Of a DNA stretch of 64,000 nt, positions 31,817 to 44,796 are shown one piece after another. This DNA is from Melastoma dodecandrum (lineage: Eukaryota; Streptophyta; Magnoliopsida; Myrtales; Melastomataceae). The first letter of the stretch is position 1. Each line of letters opens with the position of its first letter. The notes below the pieces were generated by a model, which saw only the letters and a program-made list of their open reading frames with translations, was not told the DNA's origin and did not search any database. The position numbers and the translations under genes were made by a program. The DNA is taken from positions 992,001 through 1,056,000 of the forward strand of contig JARUPY010000321.1 of NCBI GenBank assembly GCA_029817715.1, read 5' to 3'.

Positions 31817-34800
31817 TCATGCGCGAACGGGGGGGACAGAAACTGTTGAATCACTTTCATCTATTCGCTTCCTCTTGGCCTTGCCGTCTTCCTTCACCTT
31901 CTGCAATATAATTTTCCTAATGTGATTCCCAGACCATTTGATAAGACTTATCACCAGCTTCAACCTGTCAACAGCACCTACAATCTGAAAATACGAGATT
32001 CACTCAGATTTCGCCAGTGTAACTACCCGAGGGTCTATATGGCAAACAGAGTATAAACCATGCCCAGTGAAACTATATAACAGAGTATAAACCATGACTT
32101 CATTACTATATGGTTTGTAGTAGGCTGAAATTTTAGATTACCACTTTCTCAACCCCTTCTGGTGGTTCAGGCAAAGCCATAAACTTCATGACATAGATTC
32201 CACAGTCGTTCCTGCATACCACCAATACATAGCATAGCATGGTAAGTTTTGTATAATTACGGAAGGGACCATTATTGGATTTTATACGTACAAATTTCCT
32301 TCGTCCATTTGGTGTGGGACATTTGCTGGGTATGTAATGCTCCATGAACAAATGTCTGGTATTTCGTAACCTTTCGCCTTGGATTTGACCTTATTCTGGT
32401 TCATGATCACACTCACCAGCTTTACAACACGGCGATGAAGATCTGCCCGGCCTTTGAAGTTGCTTAGTGAGTCGTGCAATGTGTCCATTATGATCACCTC
32501 GGCCTTCCGAAATGATATTATTTGTAATACCCAGTGCGAGGCTGCGACGCATATTGGAATTAAAATCTGCAGTGTTAATGCAAGACATTACTAAAAATTG
32601 AAGTGATATTTAGTAAAATGGAAACTATGCTACAGAGTATATCACTTACCTGCTGCACTTCATGATTCTTCCCGATGTGGTACTTATAGTGACCATATAG
32701 GGCTGCGGCATCAGATTTTGAGATGATGGGCATTTTGGCTTCGCTGTACTGGTTTGCGGCAAGATTCTGATAAGTTTTAACCTTCATTACTAAAAATGTA
32801 AAACCACATTCACTTTTTTAAAATTGCTGCAGGTGACACTAACCCCTATCCAAGTTGTGAGGTACCACGTCCCCTTCTTATCTGAACCCTCAGTGTTCTG
32901 TAACATGACGGTATGAAAGTCTATGATCTGCATTATGGTATGACATAGACAGAATGAGATCTAGTCGGTATATCCGTAGTTTGAGTGACAAGAACTTCTT
33001 ACATCATTGGTAATCCATCTATCAGGTCTGACAGACAGCATAGCATGCCTATTAACATGGACAGATTCGGTGACACAAAGACATTCACTGCAGAAACAAG
33101 AAGTAAACAAAGTTACATACGATACTCGCTTCAATCGAGAATATAACATTCCATGACAACATGGCTTTTCGAGAATGTGACACTAACCTATTATCCAGGT
33201 CCTCATTCCAAGCATACTTTAAGATATTCAACTGAGCCGCAGTAAACAATTTCAGCACACTTAACGGGAAATCCTTTGGAATGATATTTTGAAGTCCCTA
33301 TATACGGATAAACAAAGTAGCTTACATCAACAACAAACTCTCCATGTGAACTCTTCAACAACTGCTTTATCTTATACCTCAGGTATAAGTTCACGAGCAC
33401 GTTTTCTTGTTCGGGGTACTGGAAGCGGTGGTACGAAGGGGCTGCTAATGAATGTGGAAGGCTTTCTCTCGGTAGTACGACGAGTATGCCTTCTGAAAAC
33501 ATTTGTTGTAGACGAGCCGCTTTCCTGTTGCATTTAATAATAAAACAATTAATAACCCATCTACAGTAGTAAAACTAAATTGGAATGTTGGTGCATCACC
33601 TTCACATGGACCTCTGCTTCATCGGCCTTCTTTGTATTTCTTATGCCTGTGATGACAGCATCCTCTTGAATGGCAACTGGGTCGGAATACATATCCAACC
33701 CAGACCCTTTCACAAGTACATCCTCTTCAGTTGCATCGGCAGGTACAACTTCAGTCCCTTGTTTTCCTTTTTCTGCAACCTCCGTTTCCAGTTTCTCTTC
33801 AACTGGACTGGCTTCTGCAATCTTCGCCTTCCCTTTATCCCGCATGAATAAATACTTGATGCCTTCCTCGGACTTTGTCATTTGAAACTCAGATTCACTC
33901 TCCACAACTGTCGTGCCCAGGAACATATCCATTTTGTTAAGGGCTCTAGCCAGTTGTACCTCCCGCGGATCGGAATAGTCATCTGAACCCTCAGGAAGTG
34001 GCTGACCTGCTGCAGTAGCGTGGTACGGGACTAAACTTCTTTCAGAAACCATGGTGGAACCCACCTCACATACAGGTTCACTCACGCCGCCGTCTTGCGG
34101 AACTGGTTTGTCCATTGGATCACGAGCACCGTGCTGCCCCTGGCCTGCATCTTTTAACGGATCAACAGATTCTTTCACTACATCCTCACCACGAGCAACA
34201 TTACCTTCCTTTGCCTGGTTTTCTCCAGAGTCGGGTACCACATTCGGTAGGCCTTCACCACCTTTAACTCTTCGAACTTCGTCCAGAATCAAGGACAACT
34301 TCTGTAGTATGTGTTCATTGCTGGCTTGGAGTTTTCTTACCGAAAACTCCATGGTCTGCAGCATAGCATGCCTATCAGCAGACTAATTAATGTAACCTAT
34401 GTGATATGCCCATTATAGTGATTTGCGATGATCACTTACCTTCAACCGGCGCATAACCACTTGCATCTGCGTTGGCTCGTTTGAACACTCTACGTTTCCC
34501 TCTGGAGTACTGTCCGATTCTTCACATTCCTGTTCGTGGAAGTAAAGCAGATCAATAAATAGTGTACCTACATTCCAATACATTCCAATACATTCCATGT
34601 GAATCACATAATGGATCACACTTACAATATCCGCAACATCCACTAATGTGGCCATGAAAAACGTTATAAGCCGATCGTCGGGCCACTCGCGACACAGCGG
34701 TAAGTTCCGATTGCTCCTTGACAAATCGTTCCCAGCCTTCGAACTTTTACAAGCATAGAACAACTACAACATTCACAACGAACAAAGCAGGAATAATGTA

Positions 34801-35773
34801 AGAACCAAGACGAAAGTTAAGAACCAAGACAAAGTAAAAAACTGTATGATCGCTCAATATTTTTAACTAAGACGAAAGTGAAACACCTTACCGGCAGTAG
34901 ATGCACACAGCCGCCTATATACTTCGATTCATGTTTCTGATATGTCTTTACATGCGTACACAAACAGTCAAGAACATGCGTAGCCCAATCAAATTTCCTT
35001 ATTGCCGCAACATCCCGCGTGGCAAGAAGATAACTTTTGTCGATATCAAAGGCGGTAGTCGGACACAAGTAGCTTCCTATGATGAAAATACATGCCTCAA
35101 CTCTCCATAGGTCATCCGGAACATCTCTGGAAAGGAGCTTACTCTCAACTGACTTTAGCGATATTTTCCCCTTCTTTATGTGCTCCTTCAGATCATCCCG
35201 TACTGTCTCCATATGCCCGCTAAATGGGACACCAACTTTGGAAGTTGGTATCCCGAGTATGGCTTCCACATCACAAGACAACAATGGTTGTTCGATTCCA
35301 CCGATGGTCATCACCCTCTTAACCGGATTGAACGCCCTTAAGCACAGCTTCACGACAGTGTGATTTACGTGCTTACTCGACAGATGAAGCAGGCCATCAA
35401 ATCCAAGTTCAGCTAGAGCAGATCTCTTAGCTTCGTTGAAGGTCTTCAGGACGGAAATTAATTTCTTCGGACTACAGCGGGTATACAGGTAATCCTGTAA
35501 CAATATAACGAACAAAAGCTCGATCCATAAATGTAAATTACCATGTCCAAATTTAGTAAGTGCGTTCATTGTACACCTTACCTGGGCAACACCAGCCTTC
35601 GCCTTTTTCTTTTTTGACGTATCAGGCGTATTAACATGGCCGCTAGAAACGTTGGTTTCGCCAGCTGCAATCTCTTCTCCAGGCGTATTAACATGGCCAC
35701 CAGAAACGTTGGTTTCGCCAGCTGTAATCTCTACTCCACCGATCTCTCCTCCTTCAACCTCTACTCGATCCAT
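31817..35773 (-). CDS. ULP1-like cysteine protease gene carried by the MULE (Kaonashi ULP)
   Basis: A multi-exon minus-strand gene starts at ATG 35,773 (or at a nearby Met) and ends at TGA 31,817-31,819. Clear exons include about 35,580-35,773, 34,892-35,495, 34,625-34,755, 33,600-34,364 (acidic linker, 'RDKGKAKIAEAS'), then the peptidase exons, and a last exon of about 31,817-31,987 with a basic nuclear-localisation-like tail (GKAKRKR). The N-terminal part has the conserved 'FNPVKRVMTIGGIEQP..SCDVEAILGIPTS' type domain seen in plant transposon ULPs. The C48 triad is visible: His in 'ASHWVLQII' (near 32,535), Asp in 'IIMDTLHD' (near 32,490), and Cys in 'NDCGIYVMKFM' (near 32,200). SUMO or related substrate cleavage is the family role; the actual target is unknown. 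Exon borders other than those stated are not fixed. Confidence 0.75.
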
Positions 35774-36301
35774 ATCTGCATAAGAAACAGAACTATTTCC
35801 CGTAAACCCAAAACCAAACTATCAGGACAGATATAACCAAAGTCAAACTACACGTTGCGATATAACCATTGTCCGAAATCAGTACCAACATGGACCCATT
35901 GAACACCGACCCAATTGACCCCCTACAGCAAAAACGACTTACCACAAGAGGGAAAATACGTATCACAGTTTACGGATCCCGGACGGCGAAAAAAATTGAA
36001 ACACACGAAACACAAGGGAGGGATGAACCAAAGGAGGCATACCGGACGGGGAAAGCCAAATGAACACGACGAACGACAAGGGGGTAACACGGGATAGGGT
36101 TTCCCGTAAAGGACGGCGAAAGGAAAAGGCAAGAAGCAAAAAAAGATGGGGGAAACGCGGATTAGGGTTTATTGGGTCGGGGACGGTGAAAGGAAAATGA
36201 AGACGAGGATGGAGAAGAGGAGCGTACCGAAAGGCGATTTGCAATTACGCAGAGCACGTTGCTCAGGGAGCACCGGGGGGGACGACGGAGGAAGGCAGCG
36301 A

Positions 36302-37101
36302 TCGGATTGAGTCGGAAGGAGGACGACGAGGACAAAGGCAAAAGGGGGTAAAATTACAAATGGAAATTGGGAATGGGTTTAGTAATTTTACCGCAGGGGT
36401 AAAATTGTAATTTTACACCGGGAGTTGGTTCGGTTTTAGGTTCGGCATTTAGTAATCTGTTTAGTAAAATTACTAAAATTTTAGTAATTGTTTACTAAAT
36501 TTTGTTAAAAAACTAGTAAACGATTACGAAAAAAATTTAAAAATTTAGTAATTTACTAACGAATTTACTATGTCAAACAGTAATTTACAAATTCCGGTTA
36601 CAAAATTAGTAAATCATTACTAAAATCACCGGACGGCCAACCTGGAAAATTACTAATATTACAAGTTTTACTAAAAAGAAATTAGTAACCGTTACTAATT
36701 TTTCACTGTTTGACGATTTGGAAAGTTACTAAAAAAAATTACTAACTTTTTAGTAACCGTTTACTAAATAAAATGGTTTTTTTAGTAACCGATTACTAAA
36801 GTTGAACAGTGAAATTTTAGTAACATTACTAAAAATAAAATTCAAGTCACCGTAATTTTAGTAATGGGTTACTAAAAAAGACCGATTGTTTTAGTAAAAA
36901 AATACTAAAAGTTTAGTAATATTTTTTAGTAACTTTACGAATTGTCAAACAGTGAAAAATTAGTAACCGATTACTAATTTGTTTTAGTAATTTACTAATC
37001 TTTTTACTAAAAAAAGTCGATTTTTAGTAATGATTACTAATTTTTTGGTCGAATTTAGTAAAGCACGTATCGGATACGTGCACGTACCGTTAGCCGCTTC
37101 C
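36302..37101 (-). repeat. Right terminal inverted repeat of the MULE
   Basis: Reverse-complement partner of 28,006-28,806, with only scattered differences such as 'actcccgatgtaaaa' versus 'actcccggtgtaaaa'. It ends GCCGCTTCC at 37,101. Confidence 0.9.
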
Positions 37102-37110
37102 ATTAAACAG
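37102..37110. repeat. 9 bp target-site duplication (right), ATTAAACAG
   Basis: Exact partner of 27,997-28,005. Confidence 0.9.
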
Positions 37111-37690
37111 TCGTCCGGAGGGAGGAACAAAAAGAGCTCCCAAAATGGAGGGATCTCTGGAAAGTTAAGCTTCAACGGAAAAGGATTGGAAGGAACGACA
37201 AGAGAAAGGGAATCAAAATAGGATTCTACCTTGAGAAACCTTGGAAAGTTAAGCCTTAACGGCGGGACCGTGAGGTCGGTATTGAGACCCGGAAAGATGC
37301 ATGGGCATGAATTGTTCATGGGTAATGTGATCGGAAGAGAGATCCGTGATCGCAGGAGAACAACGTCTAAAGTCTGTGAGACTGAATGTCTCCGCTGGGT
37401 ATATCAAGGGAGCTGGAGTGAAGCATCCCGAAAGTCGTTTTATATACGAGGAATGTGTACTTAACCGTAATTTGAGACTAACGGAGGTAAAACTTACTTG
37501 AAAGTCAAATGGAATAATGACTGAGAGGGCAGTAAAAATAAGGTGTTGGGTGCCGTGTTTAACCGTTGCTGTATTTTTACGAGGATAGTTCCAATTTACC
37601 TCTGGAAAACAAAAAATTTTGTCTTTTAAGTAGGCAAGTTTCAATATTACCTATTTATAGCTCTCTTCTTACTTTGTTCATTTCTTTAAA
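37111..37690. other. Spacer between MULE and Tat element
   Basis: No recognised gene. It is the right-hand continuation of the site into which the MULE inserted. The phrase 'ggaaagttaagc(t/c)t(c/t)aacgg' occurs twice (about 37,158 and 37,247), suggesting an old short duplication. Confidence 0.35.
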
Positions 37691-37699
37691 TAAAAAACC

Positions 37700-38625
37700 C
37701 AAAAACCCATATTACATCCAACAACAAAGTATTCCACGATCGAGGGTTATCGTCGATCATCTTCTTAACAGCGTTCTTGATGATCTTATTAGTCAATTCA
37801 ACTTATCCATTCGACTGTAAGGGGAAGAATTTGTTAAAACAAACCCAAATTCCGCCGCAAAGTCTTTAATCAAACTGCCATTGAAAACAATAGCATTATC
37901 GACCACCACGTTTTGAGGGATGCCAAATCTATAAATAAGGCTCGATCAAAGGAACTCTATCACTTCGCTTTGGGTAACGTTCTCATAAGCCTTCGCCTCG
38001 ACCCACTTTGTGAAATAGTCTGTGGCCACAAGGATATAAGAATCTACATACTCGAACTCGACCTTATTTCCTCGATAATGTCCATTGCCCACGATCGAAA
38101 TGGCCATGGTTTGATCACAAGATGTAGATGGATTGCGGGTACATGTGAAATTGGTCCATGTTTTTGACAATTTTCACATCCTTTAGCCATATTGATGCAA
38201 TCTTTCATCATGGACGGCCAAAAGAAACCATGCCTTCTAATCGACCAGCACATATTCGGCCCAGCATGATGAAGACTACAAAGTCCTTGGTGTGTTTCCA
38301 GCATAATAGGGATCACTTCATCCATATCGACACACCTTAAAAGAACACAATTACCCTGTTTTTGATAAAGTACATTATCAATAACTGTATAAAATCGCGC
38401 CGACAACTTTACATGGCTGGTTGCCCCCATCCCAGGATTGGAGAAGAATTCTGCGAATGGTTTTCTCCAATCAGTTGTCGATCTGAAAATACTAACAACG
38501 TTTACATGTGCAGATGCATCGTCTAATACAGAATGGATGGTTTGTACTTGTTCGCCAATTTCTTGCAACAATTGATGACTTATTCTGAAACCAGAACCGT
38601 GTTGTGCCAATTCATTTGCCACCAT
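37700..38625 (-). pseudogene. Integrase remnant of the Tat element
   Basis: The zinc-binding His-His-Cys-Cys region lies in 38,625-38,044 (Cys pair in 'KGCENCQKHG'). The core follows in broken frames: 'MAISIVGNGH' and 'ILVATDYFTKWVEAKAY' at 38,120-37,960, then 'VVVDNAIVFN' near 37,890. The catalytic Asp in 'ATDYFTKW' and a second in 'VVDNA' are visible. The frame changes at about 38,090 and 37,945, and the sequence ends before the C-terminal domain. Confidence 0.75.
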
Positions 38626-38699
38626 ATTGTCCTCCCTAAGGATATGTTCAAAATGAATTTTCTTAAAGAAAACAACTCATGGACTTTGTCTAGGTATCT

Positions 38700-39329
38700 C
38701 TAAAGGTGATCGAAGGTGCACATGCTTGATCCTTTGACATGATTGATAACATGCTGTGAATCTCCTCGAACTATCGCATTGGATACTTGAAGATCAGCAA
38801 TGGTTTGTAAAGCGATTATGAGGGCCTCATACTCGACGAAATTGTTTGTTAACATGGCGCCGATTCTATAGGCTACTTTGTGCTTAACCTTCAAAGGAGA
38901 TAGAGTATAAATTCATACTACAACACCATCGCTGGACACAGAACCATCGAACCAAACATCCAAAAGTTCTTTAGGATTTTGAGAGCTTGTTAGTTTAGAA
39001 TCTGTATATTGGGCTAAGAAATCGGTCGGCACTTGTCCTTTGATCGATGCCTGGGGTCGGTACTGAAGATCAAAAGGATACAAAACAAGGCTCCATTTGC
39101 TAAGCCTTCTCGATAATACAGGGTTGTCAAACAACATTTTTAACACAAGAGCATTCGACACTACATATACCGTATTACTTTCGATATAATGTCGAACCTT
39201 CATGACAGCGTAGTATAACGAGAGGCCTAGTTTTTCATTGTTAGTATACCTATATTCAACAGGAGTAAGAATCCGGGACAAGTAACAAATAAATCGTTCC
39301 TTCCGCTGGTTATCTTCCCTTACCAGCAT
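38700..39329 (-). pseudogene. Tandem RNase H domains of the Tat element
   Basis: The first, retroviral-type RNase H region (39,329-38,985) contains 'ICYLSRILTPVEYRYTNNEK' and is followed directly by a second, archaeal-type RNase H. The second keeps its acidic residues: Asp in 'VWFDGSVSSDG' (about 38,935), Glu in 'NFVEYEALI' (about 38,840) and Asp in 'IVRGDSQHV' (about 38,775). A stop and an initiator-like Met at 38,894 split the second domain. The double RNase H places the element in the Tat lineage. Confidence 0.75.
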
Positions 39330-39589
39330 CGATCCTAAGACCTTGTCACCAGCTGCGATGTACAGAATGGCCGATCTTATTTCGGATGAACTAAAACAGG
39401 TGGGTTGATGAGGTATTTTTTAATAGCTTCGAAGGATTCCTGATGTGAATCAGTCCATTCAAAACTCCCTTGTCCTTTCAACAAGTTGGAGAATGCCGTT
39501 GTTCGACCGACGAGGTTACTTATAAATCTTCTTAAATAATTCACTCGTCCTAGAAAAGCCTGGAGCTATTTCTTGGTCGATGGAGGTGG

Positions 39590-41254
39590 AAGATGCCGAA
39601 TTGCTTTAATCTTGCCCGGATCGATCTCTATGCCTCAATGGTGAACCAAAAATCCCAAAAATTGACCAGCGCGAACGCCAAAGGCACATTTCATGGGATT
39701 CAGTTTCAGTTTGTGTTTTCTCATTTAGAGAAAGGCCTTTCAAAGATCGTCGACATGACAATCATCTGCTAACGATTTTACGACAATATCATCAATGTAA
39801 ATCTCGACCGTTGACTCAATCAATGGATTAAAGATGAGGTTCATCGCTCTTTGATAACTCGCACCAGCATTCTTTAAACCGAATGGCATAACAACCCATT
39901 CAAAAATGCCAAAAGGTACAACGAAAAGCAGTTTTATGAACGTCATCCTGAGCGATGAAGATCTGATTATATCCAGAAGAACCATCCATGAAGGACATAA
40001 TCTTATGTCCAGATGTCTTGTCGATGAGTTCATCCGCTATCGGCATCGGATATTCATCTTTTGGAGTTCCTTTGTTAAGATTTCTGAAATCGATGTAAAC
40101 TCGAATCTTTCCATTCTTCTTGTTTATAGGAACAATGGAAGATCTCCATTCTGTGTATCAAGATGTCCTTATGTATCCGGCGTCGAACAGCTTCTTTACT
40201 TCATCAAAGACTTGCTGTCTAAGTTCAGTTGCAACCAGCGTGGGGCTTGTTTTATGGGTTTGAAATTTGGCTTAATAGGTAAAGTATGTTCGACTAATCG
40301 TCGATCCAAGCCAGGCATCTCAGTGTAATCCCATGCAAAATAATCTTTGAATTCTTTTAGAATGGTTAATATGGATTGAAATAGATCTTTGTCAATCGAC
40401 CCACTTATGAAGGTAGGACGTTGGACCTCGTCGTCACCTAAGTTTACTGTTACTGAGGGATCTCGAAGCGTCATTAAAGTGCATCGATCCTCAGGAGATT
40501 TAGCAATAGATTTATCATAATACGTTGTTTTATTCATAGTTGGATGAATTACAACACCAGTCGAATCTACACACACTTTCAAGCCAGGATTCGACTCATC
40601 CTCTTCAGCATGCTGGTCGGGACTATCTACATTCAGCGAATTGGTTTCCAGACACATTTCTAAACTAACTACAGGCCTAGTTAGCCTATACACTCGTAGT
40701 CGCTCTAAGACATCAGCGACTACGTCTTTCTGATCTTTATCAAGCATCTTCAGTCTCCCGGAGGAGTCTTTCGGGCTCCAAGTCCTGGTCATCACCATCA
40801 GCATCTTTCCCTTCATTGATGGAGCAAGGAGTAGTCTCCGTTTTAATTTCTTCGGCATTTTCCTCCTCGATAGTAGGAGCAATCCAGCGGCTTCTTTAAT
40901 AGAGTGGAGGATTCCAGCAAGTTCCGCATCCTTCTTAGCTTGTGCTTCGGCTTCGACAACCTGTGGCACAACGTCAGAATCCCATCCATAAGGGGCATCG
41001 ACTATAGGATGAGGAGGACCTCCATACTTAACTAGGTACTCAAACTTTCCTGTCGATTCTCCAAGAGGTTCAACATTTGGATCTCCAAAAGAGTACCTCT
41101 TCTTCAGACTCATGTCATCAACAGCTCCGATGATATTTCCTGTATAGATCTCGACAGGGTTAAAGCAAGTATTAATAGACGGATCGGCTTTAACAACATC
41201 AACCTCAGAATCAAGCCAAAGCATAAGTTCTCGATGAAGAGTAGAAAGAATCAC
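39590..41254 (-). pseudogene. Reverse transcriptase of the Tat element
   Basis: The ORF 41,254-40,196 (352 codons) carries the spacer between protease and RT and the RT start ('EFKDYFAWDYTEMPGLDRRL'). After frame breaks, 40,033-39,740 continues with 'MPFGLKNAGASYQRAM' and the catalytic YIDD box at 39,788-39,799. Weak RT thumb sequence follows to about 39,590. At least two frame changes separate the parts. Confidence 0.8.
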
Positions 41255-41259
41255 TGTTG

Positions 41260-41640
41260 CTTTATGCAGTCAATCTCGAACCAAGAGAGCGGTAAAAGTT
41301 GTATCGACATATACTATAAAGAAAGCAGTATTCATCGTAGACCTCCCAACTTTCAACTTAAGTGGAAAAATGCCTACACATTTCGACATAAGGCCATTGA
41401 AACACGTTATGGCTACATCGGTGTTAGTAACATCAGCCTTATCATACCCCAAGTAACATCAGCCTTATCATACAGAGGCATCACGTTGACCGTCGCACCA
41501 TTATCGACAAAAACTTTCTTCAAAGAGACCTCATTGAACTCTGCTTCGATATACAGAGAATGCATTTGGGATTGCATCGAAGGAGTAGGTTTGATAAACC
41601 AATTTACGGGGAAACCCGTAGGACAACGAACGACTCGATG
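41260..41640 (-). pseudogene. Aspartic protease region of the Tat element
   Basis: The minus strand encodes 'EVSLKKVFVDNGATVNVMPL' at about 41,525-41,466, which contains the D-N-G-A active-site motif used by Tat-lineage proteases in place of D-S/T-G. Downstream, 41,452-41,270 continues with 'FPLKLKVGRSTMNTAFFIV'. A short duplication ('acatcagccttatcata' at 41,429 and 41,457) disrupts the frame between the two. Confidence 0.6.
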
Positions 41641-42399
41641 AGTCGAAGTTTGGAAATACCTGGGATAGATTGATCGATCAATGGTCCTAAAAACTTTGTA
41701 GGTAACCTAATCACGTTACACTCTACCGGGTTATCTGGGATATCGAACTTGATCGGATTATAATCCAATCATCGAAGGTTTCCTCGATGTCATCATTCTC
41801 AGATTCCTTCTCTTTTTCCTTAGAAGGATCATCATGACAAACATGATCATCTACTATAAAGATGTTATCATGATCGATTTCTCCTCCTTCTAACGTTGCA
41901 AGGTCAATGGACTTTCGTCGTTTCTCCTCTGCTCCCCTTTGACGCCTCTCTTTTCTTTTCCTACTACTCATAAACAGAAGCACAAACCGTTGGTTATTCA
42001 CCTGAACAAACTCCCCTTTGTGAGGGTCGTATCCTTGTACCTACCCTTCCTCCTCTTTATGAACATAAACAAGCATACAATATAATGGATTAGTGTCGAT
42101 CATACCTTGAGCTGGATTGTCGACCAGGATGATGTCGAACTTGTTTGCTGAAGGAGTGACAATCATCTTCTGCAAGTAATTATACGAGCACAAATTGCAC
42201 AGCTGAGAGATTAATATCTTGTTCCTTAGGATAGGACTACATCGATGACATGTGTCAACTTTCTCGAGAAAATGTGCTATGGGGGGTCCATCCCTGATGG
42301 CTTGCTCATCGAGACGTGGAGGAGGTTGTAGTCGATCCTTCACATTGCCCCTCTTGACAGTCTCCTTAAATAAGTCATTGGACTTAGCAGAGGAATTCG

Positions 42400-44681
42400 C
42401 GTCGCTGTTGATAGTCAGTGGGGCAACTTGTGCCTTGGGACAGCGAGGTGCTGCTTTTGCGTTCTGAACGACATGTCCCTTATCAGAAAGACCTTGTGAG
42501 CATCAGGTGCGGATCCTCTTCCCCTGGGGTTTCGATTGAACGCCTTTGAAGGCTCCCTACGAGAAATCCCTATCGCAGCTTTCTCCATCAGTGTCAGATC
42601 GATCCAGTTTTCTATCTGGTGTGATTGGAGGAACTTCTTGAAAGTCAAACACTTATCAGTGGTATGAGTCTCATCCATATGCCACCAGCAAACTTCGTTC
42701 ATCAGCGTCGAAGCAGCCACAGGGCAAGAGACGCCTGAAAAGCCTCTTCATCCTTTGTCGAGAAGCCTCTTGAACAGCTTGTTGACCACATAAATTTCTC
42801 CAGAAGCATTGGATTCCTGAAAAGCACGTCGAACAATATCAACCATGTTAATGTCAAATGTATGTACTTCACAATCAGTAAAAGGTATTTGATCGACGGA
42901 AGATAGCCCTTCCGACTCCTTGAAACAGAGAATCTTCGACTCAATAAGATCCTGAATTAAATTCCTAAAGGTCAAGCAATCACGGGTGGCGTGGGTAAAA
43001 GACCCATGCCATTTACAATAGCTTTTCTTCTTCTCCCTATCAGTCTAAGGGAGTTGATGACCAGGTTTCAGCTTGATTCGATCTCGCTTATGTAACTAGT
43101 CGAAGATTTCGTCTGCCTTCTCAATATCGAAAGAGTATTTTCTCTCTTCATTCGACTTCTGAAATGCGTTCGTTTTGAAGTTTTTCTTCGACAAAGGGTC
43201 GCAAATACTAGCTTCGCCTTTGACAAACTCAGCCATATCGACCTCCACAAGCGTGGTTTCGACTTGATATGCCGTACGCTCCCTCGAATCTTCTCTGAGT
43301 AAATTTTCATATTTGGTGACCCTCAAAAGAGAGTTCGTAAAGATCCCTGAATTTTTCTCATTGGAATTTCTTTCGAATTCATATTTCGAGAGCTTCCTGA
43401 GCTACACCGACAACCACATCTTCGCTTATCGATTACATCTAAGTCGAGGCTTTCTGAATCGCTGCAAGAAAGTCACTACAAGTTCTCCAGGTTGTGTCGC
43501 ATCTTAGCCAAATCAACCAGAGAGATGGTCGAATCAAGTGTGGCGAAGGCCTGTATGAACTGCGTCTACATGTCTTGCCAGTTATGTTCTGAGTTCGGTG
43601 GAAGATGAATATGCCGGGTAAACGCTGGTCGAGTGAGCGAATTAGGGAAGAGTCGAAGCTTCCAATAATCGTTGTTCGACGCTTCACCGGTCTGATGAGT
43701 AAATCGAGTTCTGTGCTCCATCGACGTTATCTCATCCTCGCCAGAAAAACGAGTGAAATCAGGGATCTTGAAGCCCCTCGGATACGGATAATCTCGATCG
43801 ATGAACTCAGGGTAAGGCGTCCTATAAAGGTTGATCTCCTCCCTGCGCACCGCACTTGGGACCATCTATTCGACTGCTCGGGCAATTATGTCCTTGTAGC
43901 CAACAGGATCGACAGGCATGAGAGGGACTCTAGGGATTTCCCTTCCCAGATGATTTCTGTCAAGCTCTCTATCGAAGGAAGGAACCTTCCTGGGAATGTC
44001 ACCGAAAAGGTTTCTCCTTGGGGGTTGGTTTTCTACTTGCGGCCCACGAACAGGGTTATCGACAGTAGACCATGTGTAATGACTCTCCCCTCGACGATGA
44101 GGAGGTACATATGCCTGCGGTCGATAATGATCCTGTGCGGCATCATCAAGATCGACGAAATCACTATGACAATTGAATCGATCAAGGGTCACAAAGTCAC
44201 CTCGATCATCAAAGACATAGCATGACCTAGTTGGTTCAGCCCGTCGATAATCCTGTGTTGCAGGGGGAGCATCTTGAGTGGTCTCGTGATCGACCCTGCG
44301 CTTTCCATCGCGAATAGCGGCCCTTCTCGCCGCAGTTTCAGGAGAGTAGTCAGTATCGATTCTGGCGGCCAACCCCTGAAGTTGTTTCTGTAACTCCAAA
44401 AAGTTCTCTTGATTTTTTGCCTGAATCTACAGAAACATGTCTAGAGAGACTATTTCTGGCGTGTTCGACAAAGTGTTCGGCATAGGGAGAGTCTCTCGCT
44501 CCTGCGTCTAAACATTTCGCTGTCCGAAATTCAAGGCATTTTGTTGCCCCATATTCTGGGCAGTTTGTTGCCCATTTCGACGGTTCTGCCCATTGTTGGC
44601 AATCTGGTCCTGCCCAGAATTGGCCTCCAAATCACCGTGAGTATCAGCCATTCTGTTTGTCGCACTCCTGGTTGTTGGCAT
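42400..44681 (-). pseudogene. Gag region of the Tat element
   Basis: It begins with 'MPTTRSATNRMADT' at about 44,681 and an Asn/Gln-rich segment. A basic coiled stretch follows (44,399-43,866), then the retrotransposon gag core with 'FKIPDFTRFSGEDEITS' (43,780-43,730). A zinc-knuckle-like block reads 'CWWHMDETHTTDKCLTFKKF' at about 42,690. Stops and shifts occur at about 44,405, 43,866, 43,566 and 42,975. Capsid and nucleocapsid functions are lost in this copy. Confidence 0.7.
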
Positions 44682-44796
44682 ACCGTGTAAAACTTCGCCT
44701 ATGACTCCCACTATGGTCGCAAAAAATGTGTTCGCGTGGCAAAACACTTCACGATATAACGGGAACTTAAAGTGTTATATAGAATGTGATCGTCAA

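Larger units (their letters stand above)
28006..37101. mobile_element. Complete Mutator-like element (Kaonashi type) with ULP gene
   Basis: The element is 9,096 bp. Termini start GGAAGCGGCTAACGGTACGT at both ends in inverted orientation, and perfect 9 bp duplications ATTAAACAG flank it, the length expected of Mutator transposition. Terminal inverted repeats are about 800 bp each (28,006-28,806 and 36,302-37,101) and nearly identical. Inside lie a plus-strand MULE transposase (29,413-31,584) and a minus-strand ULP-like protease gene (31,817-35,773), whose 3' ends face each other. MULEs that carry a ULP1-like peptidase are known as Kaonashi elements. The intact genes, perfect duplication and near-identical repeats suggest a recent insertion, possibly still able to move. 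Confidence 0.92.
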
